Shown here in pieces: positions 27,001-39,000 of a DNA stretch of 64,000 bases. Under the pieces are notes generated by a model. It did not search any database, had not been told where the DNA came from, and saw only the letters and a list, made by a program, of their open reading frames with translations. The stretch's first letter is position 1. Every line of letters begins with the position of its first letter. A program made the translations under genes and the position numbers. The stretch spans positions 124,001 through 188,000 of the forward strand of contig VWYX01000704.1 of assembly GCA_013396525.1 (NCBI GenBank), given 5' to 3'. This stretch comes from Chaetorhynchus papuensis. Taxonomy: Eukaryota > Chordata > Aves > Passeriformes > Rhipiduridae.

Positions 27001-30000
27001 AAGGGAAATAGGGATTCAAAGGGAAACAGCATTCTGTTGGAAATGATGGGAATTCTGACCTGGTGGATGAAAGCAAACTGCTCCAAACAGCTGCTCTCGC
27101 CGGCTCGGAGAATGTCCACGGGATTTGTGCGTGTCACGTGTTTTGTGTTTGGGAATAAACAGGAAAATAAATCAGGATTGTTCTTTTCCCAGGGTGCTGG
27201 TACAGCCATTGGAGAGCTGCCCCCGTATTTTATGGCGAGGGCAGCCCGGCTCTCTGGTGCTGAACCTGATGATGAGGAGTACCAGGAATTCGAGGAGATG
27301 CTGGAACACGCAGAGACTGCACAAGTAAGGACAGCGTGCAAAACAACAGAATTAATAGAACGCAGAACAACTAAGAAGGAGTAAATAACCATTCCAATTA
27401 AACAAGAAGGGGCCAAAAAATCAGTTGGTGTGAGTTCACAAGGGACTTCCCGGGGATGGAAAAAGATCCTGCACTGGGTAGATACCCGTGGTGATGGGAG
27501 GACAAGAATGCAGCTTGTTGGAGCAGATAAAATAGTGCAGCCAAGTATTTGCTACAAGTACTGCAATTATTTAGATTTCCAAGAACAGCACAATAAAGGT
27601 AGGCAGACACTGGGCTGGGAAAACAGGGGTAGAGGAGCTGCTGTTCCATAATCCTGGTTGTTCTGGCTGCATTTAAAGCCTCCCTGGGCCAGAGATGATT
27701 TCCAGCCTCAGCTCATCCCTTTCAGATGACATTTGCCTGCCTTGCCACTGACACCCTCAGGGACCAGTGTGTGACCCATTGATCAGCCTGAGGAAACATT
27801 TTTCCTGATGTGGAAATGCAGCAAAACTGCTCCAAGTGCCTTTTTGTTGCTCTTGTCATTTATTTTCTCAGGGGGTTAAACAGACCACAGTTTGCAATCG
27901 ATGCTGCACATCAGTCTGGTGCTACTGTGGATAATTTTTCCTTCAGGTCAGGAGTTTGCATCCTGGTCACAAGTTACTGATAGTGTTCTAGAAGAAATTA
28001 AACATTTTTTCCTCGTGCTGCTTGCCACTGAATTTTTCCCTCTGTATTTTTCCTTCTTATCCTGTTTTGTCTGCCACTAAGTTGAAACGGGTCATGAGAC
28101 TGCTGTTAAAAACCAGCAGATGCTATTTACCATGCTCTGATGTCTTTAAACTCCTCTGCCAGGGTATTTTCTGGAGATAAATACATACTTTTTTTTTTTC
28201 CCTCCTTCAAAAAAATGGATGCAGCTTTTCCATGAAAGTGGTTTGTCTGGAAATACTGAATGCAATCTAGTAATTCTAACAGTAAACCCTGTGTTTCCTG
28301 AGAGCCTCCCCCTACTAGAAGGTTCCAAAGGGTTTTTCTGCTATTATAAATAGTAAATTCTTCTGTTTTTTTAAAAGACGCAGGAGGGGGAAAAAAGAAT
28401 CTGCTTTGTTCTTTGCTCTCCCATCAATCTTTGCTGTGCAAAGTAATCCCCTAACTGTACGAAAATCAAGTTGTGGTAAAAAAAACGACGACAAAACCAG
28501 TTCAATACATGACTTCAGTATCTGTGTTTACTGAAACTCTCCCAGCAAATTATATGTGTGTACAGTTGTGGGAGCAGCCAGAGATGGTTTCCAGAATGCA
28601 CAGTGAGATTCTTGGGAAGAAAATTTTTGCTAGAGAGCATTTCGTCAGGCTAGGCCAAACTATAGCTGTATTGACTGCCCGGAGTAAACAAATGGCCTTG
28701 TGGAATTAATGAAGAAAACTGATGGTGTTATTTACCAGTACTTTTGATTTTATTTTCTTGGCAATTGAGTTTGGATTGAAGCGTGTTGTTTGGTGGATGG
28801 ATGGCCAGGAAAAAAAAAAAAAAAAAAAAAAGAAATGTTTTAAACTCCACTTGTGGTTTGGTTTCTATAAACTCTTTTAACATCAGGCTTTGACAATCTG
28901 ATTAAATTGTATTGTGCTCATAAAACTGACAGTTCAGTTTTTTCCATTTGCTAATGTGACTTCCTTTTTGCTTTTGGCTTCAATCATGTTTTCTCTGGAT
29001 GTCTGTGGGAGACAGGCCTGCCTTTCCTATGACCTCTGTAAATCCCAGTCTCCAGCATAGCTTATCACTCTTTGCCCTGTCATTAGTATTCATGAGCAGT
29101 GGTGATGTCTATTTTTGAATTGCTCATTAACAATTGTTATTACCTCCATCAGCTTTCTCCCACTCTCCCGAGTGAGTTTGACGCCTCACACGGGGGCTGT
29201 GACAAGTGTCCTGTGCCTTGGGGATGCTGCAAATGCTTGATGTCAGGTGGCAGGAGCCTTCCTTCAGTATAAAGGTCTCGTTACATCCAGCCTTTTGGAA
29301 AGGCTTGGGAATGGGTGTTGGATTTTGAAGAATAGCTGAGCTGCTCTTTGCCTACGAGGCAGAGCCAGCTGCTTTGACGTTTTTGCTGCGTGTGTGTTGT
29401 TCAGAGAGCTCGTTGCTGCTGTTCCTCAAAAACAATGGTAATTTGGAGAAACAGATGAGCATCTTCTCTGGTGTGAATAGATCGTGGCTACAGCATCCAG
29501 CCTGAAGGATCTGTGAGGGAGAATATGCTTGCTGGCTGGGCACTTCAAAAAAAAAAAAAACCCAGCCAAAAAAGGGACCTAAGAGGATTAAATGGCGTAA
29601 AGGTTTAATGCTTCATTCAGAGTTACACAGAGTAAAATGCCATTTACTTTAAAGAGTCTATTGATGGATTTTCTGTCCTGAATCTCAGATCTGAGTGACC
29701 TGTCTCCTTGTGCTGGCTTCTGAGAGAGCTCATTAACCTGCGGCCGATGTGTCTGTCCTGTACTTTCCATTAGCACGCTTGAGAAAAAAGCCCCTTATTT
29801 TAAAGGAGCACTCACTTCTCCTTCCCGTGGGTCCCTTTGTGTGCTCACCAGCGAGTCCCAGTTCCGTGCAGGGAGTGTCAGAGCTGCCTCGTGGCCGTGC
29901 CCTGCAGAAGGGGGGTGGTTTTCACTCCGGGCTCTTTGTCCCCGGAGCTGCCACAAAAGCAGAGCCCAGCACGCCCCAGACGGAGCAGCTCGCTGGGGTT

Positions 30001-33000
30001 TGTTCGTACTTCAGGCAGCGTTTAAAACCCACCCGCGTTACAAACGGCATCTCAGCTGCTGTTAGCTCTCTTCCAGTCGAATTCCAGAGCCTTCACTCTG
30101 TTTGTATCAGAGCTCCCCTTTTAGCCACAGGGAGTTATCTCCAGTGCAGCCGCTCAAAGCAACCTCTCAATTAGGGGAAGCGAATCCGCTGCTCAGTGCT
30201 GGGGCAGCACTTTGGTAATGACACAGTCACAGGCACTTCGTGCAGTTTTGTGTCCCCACGCACACGAGCAGGAACTCTCTTTTTGCCAGTATAATAGTTG
30301 CTGGTTGGTGATTTTTCTCGTTTCTCTGTCATGCTGAAACACTTCAAGCTGAGGAGTGAAAAAGCAGCTTTTGGTGCCAGCTTCCCTCAAGGTACTCAGT
30401 GACAGTGCGTGGGCCTTGCTGTATCCCGGTACTCCTTGCTAAGAGGGGAAAGTACTGATATCTTTGCATATCTAATCCTTAATGGCTGTAAGTGTTTGGC
30501 TTCATTAAGTGGCATTTCTGTAAGAACTAATGATTTACACGTCGGGGCTTTGCTTCTGTGCAAGCCTCGCCACAGCCAGATTTCCATGTAAAAATATTTT
30601 CTAGTTGCCTATGTTACTATCAGCCACTGCTGTTTGTTTACTTTCCAAGCTGTGTCCTGCCTCGGGAGCAATAGAGGCTTGGAGAAGGGTTAAATCCATA
30701 GAAATGCCGAGGTGCAGCAGGACTGGTTTGGAAATGATCGAGTGCCATCTGCACACTGGCTGTCAGTTGTTGCTGGGACCTGTTTTTGCCTCCACTGAAC
30801 CTTTACTGGTTGTGGTTTGTCTGGCCATCACATGACTTCTCTGAAAATTCCCCCTCCCCTCCATTTCCAGTAAACTGTTTGAACAGGAGTGACTCAGACT
30901 GAAACCAGCTTCCCTGCAACCACAGGGCTTGTTAAAGAATTTGTCAACGTGGACTCGAGAGGGTTCGTATTAAACGGAGCTGCAACCGCCTGGCTTCGGT
31001 TGCGTCAGGAGTTCCACCGAGCCACTTCCTGCTCGCCGAGGGCTGCAAGGGGTTAAAGCCGCGGGTTCTGTGATGGTGACAGTCACACACATGCTAATCC
31101 CATCTCCCCCCCGCGTTTCTGTAAACCCCGCATTGCTTTTCCACGTCTTCGCGTGGGGTTGCTCTGTGCAGGAGCAGAACAAAGTCCGTGCCACACCCCG
31201 GAGAAGCCAGCGCTGTGTTCTGACACGACGCTGACTTCACTCGCGGGGAATGATTAGGCTCAACTAATAAGTGAAATCTCACTTAATTAGCAGCGTTAAA
31301 GATGGCCAAATTAAAAACGGATCTCTCCCGTGATTAAATTAACAGCTCCTATCTGATAAGTTCCTGCTTGAAAAGGCTGCTGGCTTGTTTAATCAACAGC
31401 GTTTAAGGGTAGTTGGTACAAGAAAAAAGAAGTTAAAGCAGACCACAAGCAGGTTTTTATAAAGCATTTATCATAAAAATGGAAGTGGAAGGGTCACGTA
31501 CGATAACTGGGAAACCTTGACTTCTTTTTTTTTTTCCCCTTTTTTTGCTTTCTCAGAAATCACTTGTTTAAACTGAACATCAAATTCCACTCATCCTTCC
31601 CCTTGCTCAGTCTTCCAATCACCCCTTTTCCTCCTCGGCTTCCTGTCTTTATTAATGTGCTGCACAAGGAGGTTGCTGCTGTGGGTGGTCACCAGGAGGC
31701 TGCTCCTCACACCCTGCATTCCTCAATTTGGATGCCTGTATTTGTTAATAGCTGTAGGGGAGGGTTCTTCCCTCTTTTATGGTGGCCTTTAATGACATAG
31801 AAATTCAGAACTGATCGCACCTTGAAGCTGCACTTCAGAAACTCCCCACAAGCACTGGGGATGAGGTGGCGAAGTAACACTGTGTTTTCACTGACAAGAT
31901 AGTGATCAGTGGATACACTGAATAACAGCTCGGTTTTGAACTCTTCACTAAAATTACCGAGTTTAAAATAAGTTTTGGAATGAGTCAATGACAGCTTTAA
32001 AGAAGGGAACTTGATCTGGAGCACTTGCTGAGAGAAGAGGTAGCAAAGAGTTAAAACAGGCGGAGGGTAGACAATAAGAACTGTGAGTAAGGAATGTGTA
32101 AAGCACCTCCTGGTTGGATTTCTTTGGGCACTGGCAGGAGAAGGTGCCCACATTGTTCTATTCATTTGCACACCTGCTCACAGATAAGGAAGAAACAGCA
32201 CAGAGCATTGCACTAATTACTAATGGTGGCTGGAGATGACTTTTTGAGCATTGCTTTGAAGGGCTCTTGGTGTCTGTTCCCTAAATAATTATTTTAATGT
32301 TTAGCGTGTAAGTACATAAATCAGAAATCACCCAGGCAGTGAGGAAACCTGGGTTACTTTGCAACATTTTCGCTCAGTATTAAGTCAGAAGGATTTTCTC
32401 AGTAACAAATTTCTCACTTGGCAACAGAAATGAGGAATAATGTCACCAAGTGTCCTGGAAATGCTGGGAGCTGCATTTGCACAGGAGTTGTGGAGAAGCA
32501 GAGGGTTGGATTCTGCCACTGGATTTGCATGCCCTGTTCTCTGTGTGTTGGGAATGCTCAACACAAGTTTCTAAGGGGAAAATTTGGCCCTAAATACTTG
32601 GCATTTCACTCCTCACCATTCTGAGAAAGATCAGTAAATGATCAAAAGCTGGGTCAGAAAAGCTGGTTTAAATAATTTTTTAAGGACAACCTTCAATAAC
32701 TGATAGAAATTACTTACAGTGTCATAATCAAGAAAATGGCTGCTTTTTTTCCCTCCCTGCTCCAGACACTGTTTAAATATCTGTGTTGTACAAGAGTCTG
32801 GTATGCAGACCACTTCTCTGAGCTGTCTGGGAACCTCTGTCCCTTCTAGGGAGAACAGGGGAGAGGTTGCACATCTGGGCTGAGAGGGAAGACTTGTGTG
32901 TGCTAAAGGCTTTGTCAGCCGTGTCAGAAGTTCCTCACTTCAATTCTATTTTAATCCTTAACTTATGTCGAAGTCCCGTGTGGAGGAACAGTATTTCTTT

Positions 33001-36000
33001 CAGCTGATGGCTTTTAGTTCTCAGGTTTGTCAGAGATTGAAAATGTCCATTTTCCTGACTGGTTATCAAAAATCCCTTCCCTACAATGTCTGGATCTTAA
33101 ACCGCCTCAAAATGGGGCTTGATGCTTTCGAATTGATTTTTTTTTTTTTTAATTGACAATGTTCTGGAATTGGCAGAGCTGTGGCCACAATAGGTGATGG
33201 CAGTTGCAGCTTTGAGATCAGTGAGCAGCTGCAGTGGGGTTTGGGGGAGTGCTGGAATGTCCCTTTACTCCACTCCTCTCCCTGCCTGTGGCTGTAGTAT
33301 CTTGTCATGGGATCACAGAAAAAGTCACCTTGACAGGGACCTCAGGCAGTTCTTAGTCCAAGTTTTTTTTTTTTTCTAGTCCAGCTCAGGTTCCTCGGGG
33401 CATTGTCTGGGCTGGTCCTGGAGCCCTCCAGGGCTGAAGGCTGCACAAGCTCCCTGGGAAATCTCCTCCAGTGCTGCTGACATTGCCACTGACAGCTCCC
33501 TCCCCTGAAAATGGGTTGCAGGATCTGCTCTGCCAGGTCTCCTCTGAGACGTGAATAGAAAGTGGTTGTTCAGCAAGGAAAGAAATCGTTTTATTTCGTG
33601 TTTTTGTGCAGGGCTGTAGAGCTGCAGGGTGTCAAAGTGGACACATCTCTGAGGAGCAGAGGTGGCAGGGGATGTGGTTAAAGGGGCTACAGCTCTGCAG
33701 GACACATCTGATAAGGCCGAAAGGACACGCTCCTTCCTCTTCCTTTAGGGTGTTTCCTTTAATTGTGTCTCATTCTTTACAAAATTTCTTTATTTTTACA
33801 GTGTGTGAAGCAAAAGGACTTTTTATATAGAAGTCTGAGGGTTTCAGTTCTGGTTGTGGAAAAAGCTGGCATTAAATTTGAGTTACAGAGCTCACTGAGC
33901 CCTATAATCCGTGTTCCTTTTGGCATTTCCCTGCTGAACCTGAGTGTTGTGTTGGATTGTAACAGGCTGAAATCTTGAAATTAAAGCTCCTGAGATGGAG
34001 TTTGTTGTAAAGAAACATTTGCTGGTTCTTCCCTCGAGAAGGGGGATGGAAATAAAAAGTTCCTACCGTGATACAGATGATTAATGAAACGAAGAAAATA
34101 CCTGGAAGTTCCTACTGGAACTAATGAACTGATCTAGAGCTGGTTGATTTCATTCCTGTTCCTGTTAATGGGGAGATCTTATTTACCATAAAATGGACCC
34201 ATAATTTGGAAGTTTCGCACTTTTACTCCAAGACAGGCTAAAATTAAATGACCAGAGAAAGCCAAGCCTGCTGCTGGAATGGACACTTCACTCTGTTGTC
34301 TCTGCTCCCACAGGACTTGCAAAGGTTTCAGCTCCTCACACAGTTCTGTGGCTTCTTTTGTCTCTTTTCTAACATCACTTTTAAAATCTGCTTGGAGGAC
34401 AATGGGTTTAATTGTATTTTCTGTAGAAAAACTGCAGCTTTTCTGACCCAAGAACTGCCAGTTACTCACATCTGAGTTTATGAAGTCCCAAAGATGATCA
34501 TGCTCCTGATTGTCTCTGGATTGCAGCATCAACCTTTAACCTTAACGTGCAACCAACCTCAGGCATTTGAAGACAAACAGATGTGGAAATAAATCCTTCA
34601 CAATCTATGTCCAGCATTCTCATCCTCAGAATGGCCAGTAGAAAAATCCACCTGTAGATTTAATTTCTTGTTGACTTGTGATTTGTCTGTAATACCTGCT
34701 GTATGTTCATCCTTGCCTACAGATATTCTGAATATTGAAGTCTCACCAGTTTCAAGCCCTCAGATCTCCAGCACAGTCTGTTTAATGAGGCTCTGTGGGT
34801 GCTGCTCTCTTGTTTCCACAGTTCTTTGGAGAAGCCAAGGCTGTTTTATTGCTGTTTGGTCGCCTTCATCTTGTCCTTTTAAAACTGTTTTCATATTCAA
34901 CATCAATGTCTTTTTCTCTTGCAACTTTTCCATGATTACCCAATTCCTTTTGCAGAATTTAATGTCTCAGAAAACCCAGACTTCTCATGAAGTGAAACTG
35001 ATTTAGAATCTGGAATGTCTGTCCTAGGCCTGTTGTGTGTAAATCCCTTTCTTTCATCAAACTTAGTGCTTGCTTAGTTCTGCCACCATCCCTTCACTGC
35101 TTTCAGTAATCCTTGAAAACTTTTTCCATCTTCCTCTTTTGGGGGTCTGATTTCCCAGACAGGACCTTTCTTTCCCAGATTTTTGGGTGATAGGGAAGTT
35201 TAATCCTTACCCCTCACACCCTCTGCTCTCCAGGCATCAAGATGGAAATAATCCCCTTTTAGTTTGCCCCTTGTTGGCATTTAATTGGAAGTATTTTGGG
35301 GAAAGCTGGAACAAAGATCCATGAGCTACTATCACAATATTCCTGCTTGTAACTTACTCATGAGATCTGTTGCCTCTGATGTTTTGGGGAGGGTTGAGAA
35401 GTGGTTTTTGGTCAGTGAGTGATGCACCATGAACAGGGATGTGTTGTGACCTCCCAGCTTCAGGTACCTCTCTGACTCCTCTGCAGCCAATGCATTATTC
35501 CAAGGAGTTAATAATTCTTCCCAGTCCTCTGAAATCCTGGAATCCATTGCCTGACCACAAATGGTCATTCTCCCATAAGTTGTGTTTGATTCCATTGTGT
35601 TGTAACAGAAAGGCAGAAGAAACAAAACACTGTGCAGCTCATTTTTAACATAACTGGGATTTTTACATAAAGAGGGGCACTGTCTTTGTAGGCAGCTCCT
35701 TAAATGTTAGGGAATCTGTAATTTTGGTGACCTAAATGGTAGCTTCATATGCAGTCTTCAGTCTTTGAGTTACAGAGCTCACTGAGCCCTATAATCCGTG
35801 TTCCTTTTGGCATTTCCCTGCTTTGGGGGGAAAAAATGTTCTCCTCTTAAGATGATTATCTGGATAATTACACTTTTTTATTATAACAATAATAGAAATA
35901 ATGTTCATCCTTCTGTTAACTCTGCTAATATTATCAATGTGTTTGTAAAGTGCTCGAGGTGTTTACAGCAGAAGATAAATGGGAGAGAAGAGAAGGTTTT

Positions 36001-39000
36001 CCAGGCCTCAAATCCCTGGAATCTGGATGGTGTTTTTCAGAGATTGAGCTGGGATGTGATGGGAGCCATGGGTTTCTCAGTGCTCCTAAAATCTGATTGC
36101 AGCTGTTAGAAAATGAGCTGTCACATTGCATAATCTGTGCAGGCCTCAGAGAACAGAGCTGTGGAAGCTTTGCAGGTTTGCTCTGTGGGATTCAGTCCAA
36201 CTCTGATTATTCAGAGCTCCTTGGATACCTCCAGCTACTCCTGTGGATCCATCAACCAGCTCTGCTCCTGCAGAGTAAGAAGAAAGAGGCTTCACAGTTT
36301 CAGTGGGAACAATTAATTGAAATTAATTACAGAGGGAAAAGAGGAAAAGTTATTTATTAAAATTACTTTTTTTTTCCTTGAGCTTGTTAGTTAAACTTGG
36401 TGAGCTGCTTGTTCTTCCCTCGCCTTCAGAGGAGCTCACCAACTGTACGGTGAAAGGAGAAGGAACAGAAAGATTGAATTATAAATGGAAATGAAATAAA
36501 ACAGAGGGATGGGACAAAGCCTTGTAATTTAGACAAGGTTGTCCGTTCTTTCCTTCAGCGAGGACTTTTCCTGGGGTAAAAGGTCCATTTTTACACAGAG
36601 CTGCTCCCCAGAGGAGGACACTGTGGCAGAACATGTAAATTCTCTTTAGCAGCCCTTTAGGTGTGGAGCTTTGGGAGGGTTTTTTGTCCTGTGGAGCCAC
36701 TGGGGTCAATCAAATGATGAAAATTTCCCTTTTCCTGAGGCTGAGCAGATCCAGGACAATTCCCCCCGAGCTGCCAGCTGGGCCTGGGGAATCATCCCTG
36801 ACCTTTCCGTGCCTCTTGTTCCCAGCCCAGTTCTTGGGATCTGATGATTAACCCAATGAAGTCATGTTTAATCATTTAACCTTCCTCTGCCTGCACTGTG
36901 GCACTCACAGGAAATCTATGTCCAAACCCCAAAAAATAAATCATCTTTGAAAGGGACACAGTGAGCTAAAGCATCCTGAAATGTTATAAAGAATGAATCA
37001 CAATTAGCTGAGAGGCCAGTCCAGTCTAGAAACTTTAATTTGGGGGGAAAATGGTTTGCCTGTAAGTAGCTGAACTTTTGTCTTTTTTCATTTATATGTA
37101 TATATATATAATATTTTTTAAAGCAGTAAGTTATGAAAGTTATTTTCTTTTCTTTCAAATGCTTAAAAAAATAGAGAAAAGGTTCTTCCCCGTGCAGGCT
37201 TTAGAAAAGAAAAAAAAAAAAATTCTGTTGTGAAATAGGTAAAAGTTGTGAAACTGGGGATTGTATTCTCGGAGAAATGAAACTTTTAAGGCTTTTTTAT
37301 TGTTGCAGATGTCGCAAAGATTTGTTAAACAAAATTTAAGGAAGGAACCAAAGAGAAATAGTTCTGAACTTGTTTTCACAGAGTAAATGTTGAGGCTGGA
37401 ATTCATAGTTTTGTTGAAACCCTGGTAGGTTTATCACCCTGCAAATTATTCATAGCTGTGATTACATGAGATCATAGAAAATAGGTAAAAAAAAAAATTC
37501 TTTAATTTGTCTTTTGGCTTATTTGGAAAATTTGAAGAAAGGAAGACAAATGACAAGTTCTTTGAGTGAAATTTTTAGAACTTAAAATTGTGCTTTCCAT
37601 GAAGTACTTTGTGATAGACAATGTAAAACCAAAACTTAACAAAGAAACAAGCTTAGTAATAACTTTATTTTTTTAAGTTATTAATTAATAAGGTGAGAAA
37701 AAATTGCTCCAATTTGGTTTTGGTTTGGGGTTGTTTTTTTTTTTGAGACAAACTTGTTTTACTTTTTTAAAAGACCTTTATCATTCGTTTTATAATGTTT
37801 TATATGTTTTTAGCTGGAGGGGAAATATTAGTTTCAAGGCAGCCTTGAATTTTGCGGCAATTGAGAAATGTGGGTGAGGGAAGCTGGTTCTTTTTCAGAA
37901 ATTTGGTTTTAAATGGTGCACTGTGCTTACCCTAAGTTAATACAATTTCTATCTCATTATAATAATATATTTTATTAAAGCAGCTGTGCTGCAAGTATTA
38001 ATTTAAAGGTCATTTGCTGGAGAGTTTATTTGCAATTCCAGCTTGTGAAAATGAACACAACAGTGCATTGGCAACACAGTAAAAGATAATGGGGGAATAA
38101 ATTAAAATCAGAATAGAAACAACTTCCATGCAAATAAATCATGGAGCCATTTGAATAATTGTCTTGGAGTGTTTTATTTTAAAGATACTTTGCCATGAGA
38201 TTTATGGAGCTGCAAGAAAAAATATTTACTGGCTTATAAAAGTGAAAATATTGCTCCAACCCCGTGAGCTTTGGGAAATGGGGGAGAAAATAGGAACTGA
38301 ACATGTCCTGGTCACACTGAGCTCTGTTCCAGAAATCCCTGAGGAAGGAACTATTTCAGGACACCTTTCCCAAGGACAAAATCTGGTTTAGCACTTTTTG
38401 GTGTTCAATTAATTGGTAAAGAAATCCTGAGGAGTGATTTTCACTTGTGTGTTTGCCTGGGGAATTGGAGAGCTGTTGTTTTCCTTGGGGAAAATCCTGG
38501 GTATTTTATTCCCTCCATCCTTGGCAGCCCATCCCAAATCCTGAGGGTCCCCCTGGCAGGGATCTGGGATCCCCTTTTTTGGGTTCAGTTTCCTTGGGAA
38601 TAACCACGAGGGAATTGCAGCTGGAGCAGGAACTGCCCTGGATGTCGCAAGATTTTTGGGCTTGGCCGTCTGTGAATTGTTGTGTTGGGTTGTTTATAAC
38701 AATTTGTGGCAACATTCGCTCTTTTAATGAAAAAAAAAATGAAAAAATAATTTTACTTCCAGATTGTTTCCTATCAGAATAAGCTCAAGGGTTTGGAGCA
38801 GGTTTAATCCCTCGTGTTCTGTGGGGATCCTACGAGTTCACTGGGAAAATATGAGGAAAAATTTTCATCCAAAGAGTGAATATTTGATCTCTTCCATTTT
38901 GTAATCACAATCCCGAGGTGTAACTCCTGGTCAAAATGTGCAAATTCACCCATAAAGGATATTCCAGAGGGTTTTAATATTCCCCTGTGGTTAAAAATGT

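Noticed and set aside
26787..27416. 209-codon open frame on the minus strand over VMP1 coding exon 6
   Set aside because: It is the antisense shadow of a real exon in a GC-rich area, with no similarity to any known protein.
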